Assembly (NCBI GenBank): GCA_029953675.1
Contig: JAMWBK010000002.1
Span: 3,410,001 to 3,474,000, forward strand
From: Rhodosorus marinus
Taxonomy: Eukaryota; Rhodophyta; Stylonematophyceae; Stylonematales; Stylonemataceae
Direction: 5' to 3'
Length of the DNA: 64,000 nt
Position numbers and translations under genes: made by a program. Numbering within the stretch: position 1 is the stretch's first letter; each line of letters starts with the position of its first letter. Shown here in pieces: positions 22,730-35,400 of this stretch. The notes under the pieces were generated by a model. That model worked only from the letters and a program-made list of their open reading frames with translations, ran no database searches and had not been told where the DNA came from.

Positions 22730-23707
22730 GGAGCTCAACTTGCTAATGCTCGGGCTTGACCAGCAACTCTAACAATTTCCTTAGCGTGCAGGTCCCTGTC
22801 AATAAGCATATATCAATGTCCCTCACCTTTACTATAACATGGCCTCACGGCTTTATGAGGCGTTATGAAACCGCTTCTGTAGCGCAGGAATCCACGGAAT
22901 CCTTTCCGGTATCCGAACAGCTAGGCTTTGCGAAGCAACGATAACCAATTACATGACTGACTTAGTAAACAAACAGCTTTCGTGTTCGGCTGCAACGATT
23001 CTTTAGTTCTGGACCAGTCGAGCTTGTTTCCTCAACAACGAGCGATCACCCAATGAGAAGTCCGCCAGACTTGGTAAGATGCTGGTACAGCATCTTTCGC
23101 TAGGCATTGCGGTCCATTCAGTGCTCCAGGGAAGTTTCGAACGCTCCCATTTGAAGTCAACCAATTTCGTTTTCTCTCTCCCTTGAGCGAAATCTCGTGT
23201 GGGGAAATATGAGCTAGCAAATACCGATCAAACCTATTCTAACTTCTCGTCAACGTAAAGCCGCTATTTCTTATGGACGCACGCCATGTATTGCCTAGCT
23301 TCAAGCTACTGCGGAGCACGAGAAAAGACTGGATAAAAAAAAAACTCTGTAGCTCATACTGTAATCAGAGTCCGTATTCATGGTTACGCTAACTCGGAAC
23401 TCTACACCTACTCCACGTTCCTAAGCAAACGTGGTTAAAAATTTCAGCCAGCATTGATGATTTCCTTTAGTTTTCCGACTGCCGGAAGCATCGACCAAGA
23501 AGCTGGTAACTGAATGGGTTGAATGGATCCCGTCAACCGACCGCATCGTACTTGCGATGCACCTGAATGCTTGTACGTTGGTTGTCGTTTTAACCCGCAC
23601 CGGCCGCACAAGACCTGTAGAGGAGCGGGAAGATTGCCGTTGCCTTTGGCAGAAGGCTGAAGTTTTCGAGTTAGTTTTTGGCATGTGCACGGGATTGAGC
23701 CTCGAAC
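22730..23707. other. Intergenic stretch, no gene seen
   Basis: Nothing recognisable apart from an imperfect hairpin (GCCTCA / TGAGGC core) at about 22842-22862 downstream of the AP-3 beta stop. Confidence 0.45.
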
Positions 23708-24640
23708 ATGTTGTGCTTCGGCTTGCTGGCATCGGGTGGCGGACTGCTGCGTCTCAAATCGGTTAATTCTTGTTCAATTAGGGTCAAATGGACACCTCGG
23801 ACGTGTACCGTTTCTTGTATGAGTGAGGTAAAATTGGAATCGGGAAGCAACCAGAGCGTGTTTTCATGTAGCAACTGTGGAGCTGATCTGCCCTTAAGCA
23901 AGGCACGTTGTGAAACCTGCGGAATAGAATTTAGAAACGAAAGCACGAACTATGTTAACCGAGTCGCCCCACCGCCAAATTCACGGGGTCTTCAGCGCTT
24001 TGGTTTTGGACCGATTCGTCAGGACATGTTTCGGTCCAGTTTAGTTTCCTTTCTGTACGAGAGAGGATGGAGGGATGCCTTTCAAACTTACGGTTTTCCT
24101 GGACCTGAAGCAGAGTTCCAGATGCTAGTCGATTTCTGCGAGGAGAATGGTCAGTTGAATAGCATTGCCGCTGATATTTCGTGCGGGTCGGGGTTCATGG
24201 CCAGACGTATGCAAAAGAGTGGCAAGTTCAGTAGAGTGATTGCGTCCGATTTTTCTGAATCGATGCTAGACGAAACAGTGACAAGGTTCCGGAAGGAATC
24301 AAAGCTGAACCCAGAGGATCGGGACATTGTCCGAGCTGACGTTGCCAAGCTGCCGTTCAAGTCTAGTTCTGTGAATGTGATTCATAACGGAGCGGCGATA
24401 CATACCTATCCTAGAGCTCAGGATGGCTTGCGAGAAATGCACAGAGTCTTAGCAGATGGCGGGGTCCTGTTTGGCACTACTATGGATAAAAGACTCCTGG
24501 GATTCTCATTGCCGAGTTCCAATCCAGGCTTTCGGTTTTTCTCGAACCAGGAGTTGTTTTACTTGTTAAAGAGTGCTGGCTTTCGTGATCCCGTGGTTGA
24601 GAACTTGAACAAGTGCCTGGTATTTAAGGCCATTAAGTAG
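23708..24640 (+). CDS. Plastid SAM-dependent methyltransferase, At1g78140/At2g41040-like
   Basis: Single exon, 310 aa. Residues 1-37 are basic, with Ser and Thr and no acids, and look like a plastid transit peptide. Four cysteines (C54, C57, C68, C71) form a small zinc-ribbon-like knuckle, as in the plant relatives. SSLVSFLYERGWRDAF and GFPGPEAEF precede the class I methyltransferase fold: motif I ADISCGSGF (155-163), ASDFSESML, then ADVAKLPFKSSSVNVIHNGAAIHTYP and HRVLADGG. The plant homologues (At1g78140, At2g41040) are plastoglobule-associated, UbiE-like proteins whose substrate is not known to me. The start ATG at 23708 gives the transit peptide. An 8-bp inverted repeat (24639-24646 with 24663-24670) overlaps the stop codon. 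Confidence 0.85.
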   Translation: MLCFGLLASGGGLLRLKSVNSCSIRVKWTPRTCTVSCMSEVKLESGSNQSVFSCSNCGADLPLSKARCETCGIEFRNESTNYVNRVAPPPNSRGLQRFGFGPIRQDMFRSSLVSFLYERGWRDAFQTYGFPGPEAEFQMLVDFCEENGQLNSIAADISCGSGFMARRMQKSGKFSRVIASDFSESMLDETVTRFRKESKLNPEDRDIVRADVAKLPFKSSSVNVIHNGAAIHTYPRAQDGLREMHRVLADGGVLFGTTMDKRLLGFSLPSSNPGFRFFSNQELFYLLKSAGFRDPVVENLNKCLVFKAIK

Positions 24641-25840
24641 CATGCGTACGATTCAACTGTGGCGCATGCTCCTCGATTAATGTTTGCTTGAACGACATCA
24701 CATTAAACCTTGCCAGTTTCGAATTTGGGTCGTTTCCTTTTCGTACAGATAGCAGAGACAGCAGAAGCCTGTCCGAGCTTAGCGCCACTTTAAAAAGGCA
24801 GATAGTTCGGTGTCAACAAGGAAGAATTGTATTGGAAGGACTCGAAATGAGACTATAAACCATTTTCGTCCGGCAGTCCTATATTATGTACTACCCGTAG
24901 CTTCTTAGGGCACTAAGGATTGCATTAGCTATCTAGAGGTGGACGGGTGGCGAATTAAAATCCCTTCAGGAGAATGAGCGCCAGACGCAGTTGAGAGCTC
25001 AGTTCGCACGACTGGGTGAGAGGCTCACCGGTGCATTCATTCAACGACCTTAACCTGACTCTGGACAACACGGTGTCGTCGCGTTCGTTGGACTCAAAAG
25101 TCTTACCCTTTAGAAAACCACGTAATAGAAAAGTTGGACACAGATAGGGCAAGCAGCCCGTTTCGCAAAATCAGCGGAGCTCAAGGCCAAACGGGGGCAA
25201 TCTTGCCAATGGGATGGGAACCGACTCATCTGAGGCGAATCCCTTCGTACGTGATAATTAAAATCAGGTGCTGAACTGGAATTTTCCATTTTTGCAGTTC
25301 ACTGGACTGCTGTGAGCACTAGTTGTGGGTTTCCCAAGGTATTTGGCCCCGGCTGCCAAGAAGACTAGTGCGTCCATGTTGTCAAATGAGCATATGCCCA
25401 CGGATACAAACAAACCCTCTCATCCTACTCACTAAAATATAGGCAAGATCTCCTACATAGTACGAGTTCGTGAGCAGTTGACTCAGTTTTGGAATTTTTA
25501 TCTTAATTTAGGATGCGTCCCTGTTGTCGCTGTTTGGTTTGCTTGGTTAAAAAAAACAAACGAAAAAAACAGAATGGCACAGTCGTTGAGACTTCTGAAG
25601 ACTTTTCGAGTCTCCAGCGCAGAAGGGAGTCGTTCGAGAAGTTTGTCGGGCTTGAAAGTGCAAGGTTCATACTAACGCTTATGTCTCCTCTGAGTGTGAA
25701 TGTTGGAATGTAATATGGACGTTTAAGGAAGGGTTGGACAACTTGAGAATTGGCCGTTTTCCGTTTGGAGGGTTGGGCTGTGGTGCTCTTGGGTGGTTGG
25801 TCTTTGGTAGTGGTCTCGCTCGCTCCTTTCCGTTTCCAAG
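24641..25840. other. Intergenic stretch, no gene seen
   Basis: About 1.2 kb upstream of the HECT ligase. I looked here for the missing N-terminal exons of that gene and found no long or family-like open frame. Confidence 0.5.
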
Positions 25841-28800
25841 ATGTCTTCGGAAGACGACAGTAGCCTGGATGAGGGAGCTAATGATGTAGGCGTACAAGAC
25901 GTGCTTGAGTGTGATGATGATATGGACAATATGGATGACAACGATGATGATGACGATAACGACGATGATGACGAAGACGATGATGACGATGATGACGATG
26001 ATGACGATGATGACGACGCCGAAGACAATGATCATCTTGACTACAGAGACCAAGATGCTGATTTGGAAATAGGAGAGGATGGAGAGGAGGAGGACGATGT
26101 CATTGGGGAAGACGGTGAGGGAGGTGATGAGGAGGACGACGAGATTTATCTTCTTCCAGAGTGGCCGAGGAGCTTCTCTCTGTCCAGCGGCGCGTCTTCA
26201 GAGTTAGAACCCTTCGCGGCTTTGCAGAACAGCCTCAACAGCGACAGGGCGATCGCTTTGTACCGTGATGGGGAGGAGGCGAACAGACCATTTGAGCTCC
26301 GCTTCGTCGAGCGCGGGGAGAACTTTCTAGGAGTTGGCTTGGAAGCAGGAACAGACCAGAACGGTGTTGGAGAGCTCTTAGAGGAGCTTTGGCAAGGATC
26401 TAGCAACGAGGTGGCGAGTATGGTAGCTGCACTAGGAGAAGTTGCAACGGCAGCTAATCGATGGAACGATCAGCCGGCTATAGTTTCTCTCGGTGGCTCA
26501 GCAGACAATTTCACGGAGAACATGGATAACGCTTTGAGAAGATACCGAAGGTTGCGCCAGGCCATGTGGTCCGGTGGAAGTGACTCCGATGGTCACTACG
26601 GAATGCATCCGCTCCTCCAGCGTGGCGTTCAAGAATCTTTCTTCGGACCAAGACAGAGCGAGGACAATACAGAACCTTTCCCTTCCAGAGCGGACGGCTC
26701 GGCGCTTCGGGAGGATGCTGAGAGACTCAATGGCATTGAGAGAAGCTCTTCAGGGCGCCGAGTGCCTTCGTACTCGAGACTGATGCATCGGATTGCGTCC
26801 GCAGGGCGACACGCAACCGGGTCTACGAATAGTGGAAGCTTGAATGGTGACGTCAGGGACCCGCCGCTGGCACAGTTCTACCTCAACTTGCGCAACAGTA
26901 GGGGCTTCGACAGCCATCTACGTGCGCGCGATCGTTACAGGGGTGTGCTCACTGCCGTCCAAAACCGATGGACCTACGCACCTATCGGCGACGGGGGGGT
27001 TGACTTCTCGTCGACGGTTAAAGGAGACCGCTCGTTGGATGACGTAGTACAGCAGAAAGTCGCGCAGGAGCTTGGGAGCGCCCTAAAGCAGATTCGAGAG
27101 GATGAGAATAGGTCGCTGGCTAGAAGAGTTGAGCTAGAAGAGGCCAGCAAGAAGCACGGAATGGAAAAGCATTCCACGAACGATCAAATAGACACGCAGC
27201 TCGATCCTAGGGCTGAACCAATGGAGATCTCGAAGACAAACTGCCCATCGAGTGAACACTCTGGGGAAAATGCCGAGGACGAGAGCATGGCCGACGACGG
27301 TCGAGTCGCGCAAGGCGGTATCCGAGATCCTACGATGAGGCTTTCAAATAATAACTCCTACGCAACAGGGAGCATGACACGAGAGAGGGAGGATGACTCT
27401 GATGTCGGCGCAGGAAATAGGGAAGGTCCGCGAAACATGCCTGCCAATCAAGGAGACACGGCTCTCAATGCTCGTCAGGAAACTGATCAAGTCCGATCGG
27501 CAGCCGAGGTTAGGGCCGGACAGCTTGGGATTTCACTGCATGCTCCGGCGAGCACGGACCCAGCGATTTTGGAGGCTGCGACGCAGAGCACGGGAATAGA
27601 TCCCACCTTTCTTGCCGCTCTGCCAGAGGATGTACGCTCAGAAGTTCTAGCTCAGCATATTGAGCAAATGGCTACTGAAGCAACGGTGCCTGGAAGTGAG
27701 GCCCGCAATATCTCTTCAAACCAAGAGTTCCTGTCCGCTTTGCCTCCAAATCTCCGTGCCGAGGTTCTGGATCAGGAAGCGCAGATCCTGGCGAGACGCC
27801 GTGCCGAGGCACAAGGAGCAGAAATGGACAACGCATCCTTTTTGGCAACCCTTACTCCGCAGCTGCGAGAGGAAGTTCTTCTCAACGCTGATGAAAACTT
27901 CCTTGGAACGCTGCCGCAAGGTCTGTCTGAAGAAGCGCGCCAACTGCGACAAAGGGAAAGGCAAATCCGCCCTATAAATTGGCGTTTGCAGCAGGGCATG
28001 TTTCATAACTCCGTCGGTGATGCAACGGCGCGACCGAGTAAGCAAAGATTCAAGCGCAAATCTTTCGATTTGGCTTCTTTTTATATCCTTGTTATTGATC
28101 CAAACCTCAATATCTTTGGCGACTTCTAACGAGAAATGCTAAAAGAACAGCACTCACCACACCCACTTTAGGACTCGGAAGGAGCAGAAACCCTGGCATG
28201 GAACCAGGCCGACGGGCGGCAACGGACCCGTACGCAGGAGCTGATAGATCGAAAGCCCATACTGAAGTTCCAATCTTCCTGGACGAGGAATCCGTGACAG
28301 CTGTGATAAAACTTTGGTACTCCGGAACTTCTCTTGGTAGGGGCCTATTGTACAGAGTGCTCTTGCACACGTGCAAGAACAAGGAAATGCGCGGCGTAAC
28401 TCTTCAGCTGTTGCTCGAGATCCTTTCCGCCGAAGCGAAAGGCCGGGTGCAGGACATGCCAGCTTCCGAGTCATCTCGAAAACAATCGATAGTGGATAAA
28501 ATTGGCGAAGGACGCGACCGCTTACCTCGCGCTACAATAATACGGAGAACGTTGGAACTTCTGATGAACCTAGCGGAGAAGGACAAGAGCATTGCTAGGA
28601 GCTTCATATTCTCAGATCGCTGGCCTCAGGAGGAGCTACCGTTCAACAAACTCTTGTCTCTTATGGCGTACGACCCGTTTACACGGAGCACTGCCACTCT
28701 GGAGGCGCTTATCAGAGTGCTTACCGTTGTTTGCTCAGCACTACCTTCGCAGGGTGGTTCGAACAAAGGGAATGGCAGGCTGGGAAGATCAAGAAGAGGA

Positions 28801-31543
28801 GGTTCCAGTCGTCGCCGCAGACAGCGAGGGCTTGCCACTCTGCAAATCGTCAATATACATCCCGAATCTGGGAACGAGACGACCGAGGAGGTTAATGAGA
28901 CGACTGATCTGGACGAAGATGCCGAGCACGGCGGAGAAGGACACCCGCTGCTGGATGGGAACGCAAACTTGCGAGTGGAGAATGATACCCAAGCTCCGAA
29001 TGAGTCTAAAGACAAACAAACTCGAATCGCGGAGAAGGTTCCGATCATAACCGTTGAAGACCTAGAGCGCCTAGCAGGCGTGCTGTCCAGACAGGGGTGT
29101 TCTGAAGGAACTTACCAAGGTATAGTTCAGATCCTGGACAGGCTATCACTTGTTCAGCAGAATCGCGCAGTCGCGCTTCGTTCTCTTTCGACGGAGGCGA
29201 ATTCGCTCGCTGACGTTATCGCCGATGGCTTCGACGAATTCCTGGAGGAAATGAACCATGCTCAAGAAGAACAGGACGATGCTATTCGAGCTAGCTCTCT
29301 CGCGAAGTTTTCGACTTGCGCTAGTGCTCAGGAGCTTAAGCTGCTGCGCATTATGAAAACCGTTGCTACCCTAGCGAAGGGCCACGACGGTGGTCTCCGA
29401 GGCACCACCATGAGCCTGACAAGGCTTTGGGAGGCTTTGAGCAACGTGCTAGGCGCGATCATCTTCCGAGAAGGCTCAGGCTACAGTACTGGAGGTGGAA
29501 GAAAGGTCACGAACAGGTCCAGAGATGGGCCTCCAACAACCAGCGGAGGAGCTGATCCGGCTCTATCAAGAGCCAGCTTCTCAGGAGCGGAGAGCGATGA
29601 AGGTATGCAGCCCCCATAGTTTTAGGCTTTAGGAGTTTAGCTTGTTTCGGGCTTGTAACTTTGGCTTTTGTCGCGGCTTGTTTCTTTTGATTGCTTACCG
29701 ACGACAATTTGAACCTCCCACTTGATGCAGAAGGATATGGGACTGATAGGGAGCCGCAGAAAGTTGGCAGGCACAACATCCCGCCGATCCTCTCTAGGCT
29801 CTCGCCTGTAATCCAAGCTTTCTTTGTGGCGCATTCTGCTGAGGAAGAGCCAAAAGAACCGTCGTCGACGACATCACTTCCAAGCCTGAAATCGCCTTTA
29901 ATTTCGTCAATGGGCTCGAAAGATGTAGATGCGGGACGCACGGAGTCGGCAATGAGCGGTGATGGAGGTATCACAGACCTTGGCCGGTTCATAGAATTGC
30001 ATCGTGTCCCTGTCAATATGCTGCTTCGAGCAACGCCGTCCCTCCTTGAAGGGGACTTTTTCAAGGCCGCTCTGAAGTATTCACAGTGGATCGATTTTGA
30101 CAACAAGAAAACGTACTTTCGCAATCTTATCAAACAACGTACTGCGGCTGCGAATCCAAGCCAGATTGAGCTTTGCGTACGTAGAGAACACGTTTTCGAG
30201 GAGAGCTACTTCAAGCTCAGATCGAAAAAGGCCGAGGAAATGAAAGGAAGGCTCCAAGTCCAGGTATGCGCTGGTTCTGAGTTCAACCTAAGGTGCAAGC
30301 CATGTGTGGAGCAGTTCTGAAAAACGAGCCTTTTCTATGATTTTTCTTTATCCACCCCCGCTCTCTCGCACTAGTTCCAGGACGAGGAAGGCATCGATGC
30401 CGGTGGGGTAACTCGCGAATGGTATACAATTCTAGCGAGAAAAATTTTCGACGCGAATTACGCACTGTTTAGGCGGTCCACGGCGGAAAGCGCAACTTAT
30501 CAGCCGAACACTCTTTCGTATGTGAACGATCATCACCTAAGCTTCTTCCACTTCGTGGGGAGAATCATAGGCAAAGCTATTTATGACGGCCAACTACTTG
30601 ATGCTTACTTCACTCGGTCTTTTTACAAGCACATTCTTGGAATACGCCCGAACTACCATGACCTGGAACCAATAGATCCCGACTACTATAAGAGTCTTTG
30701 CTGGATGTTAGAGAACGACATTGATGGTGTGCTCGATCTAACTTTCAGTGCGGAGTACGATGACTTTGGAGTGACCAAGGTGGTCGACCTGATTCCGAAC
30801 GGGCGAAAGGTGCCGGTTACGAACGACAACAAGAAGGAGTACGTCAATCTCATTACGGATTTGCGGCTGACGAAGACAATTAAGCTTCAGATTGAGCATT
30901 TTCTCACGGGTTTTCAAGAGCTCATCCCCCGGGAAGATATCAAGATCTTCAACGAGCTCGAACTTGAGCTCTTGATGAGCGGTCTTCCCGAAATAGACGT
31001 CGCAGATTTGAAAGCAAACGTTGAGTACCTGGGGTAGGTTTACCTCTGCTACCCGGATTTTCACCATTTGAAGCTCAGATTATGAACTAATGTCAGTTGT
31101 CATCTTCTTGCACGCGATACAGCTATACGATTTCCAGCCCACAAATCAATTGGTTCTGGAAATCTGTGTCGGAAATGGGAAGAGAGGACTTGGCGAGACT
31201 TGTCATGTTTACAACAGGCACTAGCAAGGTGCCTCTGGAAGGCTTTGCTGCTTTACAGGTTCGTTCTCCACTGATATTTTTGTGTCGCTCATAACCACGA
31301 AGTGCCACCCAGTTTAAAGCGAGGTCTACTGACTCGGAATTTTTACTTGTTGAATTCTTTTAGGGCATGAACGGCCACCAGAAGTTCCAAATCCATAGGG
31401 TTGCAGGTGATTCGAATAGACTACCCACAGCGCATACCTGTTTCAACCAGCTGGACCTTCCTGAGTACTCTGATGAGGACAAGCTTAGACGCTCGCTACT
31501 AGTTGCAATAAGAGAGGGTGCAGAGGGTTTTGGATTCGGATGA
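25841..31543 (+). CDS. HECT-type E3 ubiquitin ligase, short HUWE1/UPL1/Tom1-like
   Basis: Six exons (25841-28037, 28172-29602, 29731-30263, 30381-31033, 31123-31258, 31364-31543) join in frame to 1,709 aa. An almost pure Asp tract lies at about 25-60. Near residues 580-690 are three LPxxLRxEVL repeats ([30 protein letters not shown]), the ubiquitin-binding motifs of the HUWE1 family. The DUF4414-like middle follows, then the HECT domain over exons 3-6 with [29 protein letters not shown] and the catalytic Cys (about 1676) in [16 protein letters not shown], ending GAEGFGFG. It should transfer ubiquitin from E2 to substrates. HUWE1, UPL1 and Tom1 are 3,200-4,400 aa with N-terminal ARM-like domains (DUF908/DUF913); these are absent here. 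The ATG at 25841 is the first in frame. Confidence 0.92.
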
Positions 31544-32411
31544 TTGGTTTATTTGCTAATTTCCAAAAAAAGAGCTGGATTCCTTGATGGGCTATTGCAT
31601 AGGATCTGCGCTGGTGCGCTTAACAAAAAAAAAGCGCTCTGGCTTTGGTTGAGCTAAATGGGAAAATCAACCGCTCGTGCAGTCGGTTTCAGCATTGCAT
31701 GTAGTGCATAGCAAGGCCTGGCACCGCCTCAGAATAAGTGGGTGAACCTCTCTTAGACACTGTTAGCTTACTAGATTTACTGCTTTTTGGGAACCTCCAG
31801 GAGACACTCCCAATGGGCCTCGGAAGACCAGACCCAAAGCTTATCTGGATTATGAATCGCAGCAAATTACACAGACTCAAGCCTCAAGAGGTCTGCGCAG
31901 CCATCTCCAAGCTTGTTCGACAATGCCCGGGTTTACGAAGAGCTCTGGTTCTGAGCTTACGAACTTGGGTGTTTGGTAAGCTCAACCAATATTCACTGAA
32001 ATATCACCAAGAAGAATCAATTTCTTCCCCAGCTGGTCGTATACTCGGACAGATCCGCGTATTGGAAACCACCACAACTGGTCGATCTTCTCGTGTTGTG
32101 CGCGCAGACGAAATGCGAGTACACAAGTAGACGGAAACGAGTTTCCGATACATCCCTTCTCGCCATCCTGTAGTTCAGTCCATTTAAGCTCTCCAAGATC
32201 GATTTCGAATTCTAGGGTTTTGGTTGCGTTTAGTTGAGACTGACCGTTCAGGAAAGTATCAGGTATTGTCTGAAGCTCTTGGTTAAGCTGGATTCGTACA
32301 AGATCTTAGCGCGCTGATTGCTGGGACGAAGGGAGGCAATCGTGATAAAGTTTTGAATTGATGGCGTCAGATGACGGGTGAGATTGACGCGTTGGGAAGG
32401 CTCCTTGTTCG
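31544..32411. other. Intergenic stretch, no gene assigned
   Basis: One open frame (31738-32130, +) starts with GTG and has no recognisable domain; I do not call it. The remainder is probably the HECT 3' region and the leader of the P5 ATPase. Confidence 0.4.
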
Positions 32412-35400
32412 ATGTCCTGGATAAACGGCACCGTTGAGGAAAAGAGGATGCTTTTGGGCGACAATCATCGCTCGAGACAACGGTGGGGAACCAATCTTGG
32501 GACGAGTATTCGCCGGACGATAACCAAACTCTCTACAGCTGCTAAGAGGGTGTCTAAAGTTGAAGAATTTGAAGACGTTGAGCTCTACATTGCTTCTACA
32601 TGGCGCAGAGCGCTGTTCGTTTGTTTTTGTACCGTTTTCGTCGGACTGCCATACCTTTTGCTCAGGCACAATGAGCGCGCTCTGGTCAAGGCCACGCATC
32701 GAAGAGCACGGTACGGTGACGATGAGGAACTTGTTGTTCTCGTCAAACCGTTTAGGGGAAGCTGGGTCGTTGCGAATGACTCAGAGTTCGTTGATCCCGG
32801 GGAGATTCGAGCTCTCCTGAGGCGTGTGATCGAGACTGAAAAGGATGTCCTTAGTGAGAATCACAACATGCTTGTACAAGCGTCACGAGATGATACAGCA
32901 ATGTACGGTTTGGTCTTCGAAGTGCAATACCGACGCTACGTCCTCGTCGAGGTGGTATTGTCGGATGGAGCAACGCCGTACTCGCCGGGGTCACTCCTCT
33001 TTGACTCTCACCAACTCGACTCTGAGCTTGACCATATGTGGATATTGAGCACGGTAGAGGGCTCATTTCACCCGTCGGTCGAGGAGCTTTTCGTTGGGGA
33101 TCGAGAGGGACCTGGTGCGACTGCCGGAGCTCTCGTTTTGAAGGAAAATATGCACGGAGTCGATCAAGTAACTGCTGAGGATAGGCTAGTCTTATATGGC
33201 GAGAACGTGCTCACGGTACGGGTTCCGTCCAGGGCTAAGCTGTTTGTAAATGAGCTTCTGCACCCGTTCTTCTTATTCCAGATCTGGGCTGTTGTGCTGT
33301 GGCTCTTCGAGAATTATTATTATTATGCACTTTGCATTCTCTTCACGTCGCTCTATTCCGCTTTCGAAGAAGCTAGCGACGTCCATGAGAACTGGCTGCG
33401 TCTCTCACGGTTAGCTCTAGAGAAGGAGCCAGTAACTGTGATCAGAAATTCACGGGAGGCGCAAATATCTTCCTGCCAGCTTGTTCCTGGTGATATTATG
33501 CTCGTGACACCCGGCATGCGCATGCCCTGCGACGGTACAATTTTGTGTGGCTCGGCTCTAACCAACGAGGCGAGTCTCACGGGAGAGTCCAGCCCAGTTC
33601 GAAAAACGCGGTGGATGCCAAGTGCAATTGATTTGCTGAACGATGAAGATGCATCGGAAATGTCGGAATTGGAGGATGAAGAGGAGGAGAAAGACGAGGT
33701 CCTAGTCGCTTTTGAACAGGAGCACGACTATGTTGAAGAAAAGACGACGGATAGGGTTGTACCAATTGAAGCCCCTGGCTCGAGCATCCTTTCGGGCGGT
33801 CCTGCTTCGAGCATGGAGGTAGGAGATTCGTGGGCGCGATCAGAGCACGTCATTTACAATGGTACGAACATCCTGGACTCCCGATCGCCGACTTTAGTCG
33901 TTGTCACGCGGACAAGAGCGGAGACTGTTCGAGGAGATCTCGTACGAGACATTCTTGTCGATAGTCGGTCCTCCGCTGGGGCGGTAGCGACCCTGCACCG
34001 GTAAACTACTGCCGCTCAAAATCTTCGTCCGTGCTGAGCTTGATCTCCTCCAAGTAGAGCTCCTAATCCTTGGACGGACCCAAGGCAACGAAAACTAACA
34101 CACAAGCAGAGAAATGGAAATAGCTGGCATTTCGATTTTTGCGCCTAGAAGACGAGCTTACTGACTTCGTCCACGAACTTGGCTTTATTAGGGATTCGTA
34201 TGTGGTATTACTTGTAATGGCCGGTATTGCTTCAATGACAACCATCTGGGCGGTGAATCGCTTCATAAACCTGCTCGGAGTTACAACCGTCAACGCAGTG
34301 CTTCAAGGCCTGGATCTAATCACAATTGCTCTCCCTCCTGCTCTTCCGGCGACGGTGACCTTTGGCCTCGTGTACGCTATCAAGAGACTGCAAAAGAAGC
34401 GAATTCTTGTAACTAGAGCAAACGCGGTGATTTCCTCGGCTTGGCTGGACGTTTTATGTTTCGATAAAACTGGTGAGTGTTTCTGTAGCATCTCTACTTT
34501 CCTACCTTTTGAACGTGACAAACCTTTTTTTGGCGGGTACAACGATTTCTTGACGAAAAAGCATGTGCTTGAAGCCACCAAGAACGCTATCATGTTGATT
34601 GAACCACAAGAGTTGTGCATGCGCAGGAACCCTAACAGAAGATGGACTCGACGTTAAAGGGGTGCTCCCATGTGTCAATGGCGCTTTCGACAGCAGAGGG
34701 TTTGTGAGGAACGATAGGAAGTACTCCGAAGATCTGGTGAGGCTCATGGCCTCTTGTCACGCACTCAGCCGGATTGACGGAGAGATTGTCGGGGATGAAG
34801 TAGATTTGAAGATGTTCGAACTATCAAAATGGAAACTCGTGAACTCCGAGCAGAGTGATAAAGCGGTCTTGCAAGTTTCTGATCGAGATGGCAACCTCGT
34901 AAACGTCCTTCGAGCCTTTGACTTCAAGTCTGAGCTTGCGAGAATGAGCGTGATTGCTCAATGGGAAACTGGCTGCTCTATTTTCACGAAAGGAGCACCA
35001 GAGATGGTGGCAAGCAAGTGTATTAAATCGACGGTACCTCGAGACCTTCACTCGGTGCTGGACAAGTATGCAGAGCAGGTACGCATGAAACCAGCCCAGG
35101 CCGGAGCTGAGTCGCGATATACATTGTTTGGTTATAAGAAGGAACCTCTCCGTGCTTTGTGCACCTCGGTTCTGTCGCGTTCTAACCTGTGTCTACCTCT
35201 GCTTCAGGGTTATCGAGTACTGGCGCTAGCGCAGAGGTCTCTCCTGGATGCAGCTTTGAATGAGGCCATGAGTCAACCTCGGAGCAGAATTGAGAAAAAC
35301 CTTTCCTTTGCGGGAATTGTAGTCCTGGAGAACCGCTTGAAACCGGACACAAGCTCCGTTCTTCGGGAGCTAAACTTGGATGCAAAAGTTCGGACAGTCA

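Noticed and set aside
25679-26053. Minus-strand frame of almost pure Val/Ile and another of pure Ser
   Set aside because: Both are translations of the GAT-repeat acidic tract of the HECT ligase on the opposite strand.
34003-34146. Alternative first intron of the P5B ATPase (gtaaac to cctag)
   Set aside because: The splice sites look reasonable but the phases do not match (donor phase 2, acceptor needs phase 1); 33984-34123 keeps the frame, though it is not proven.
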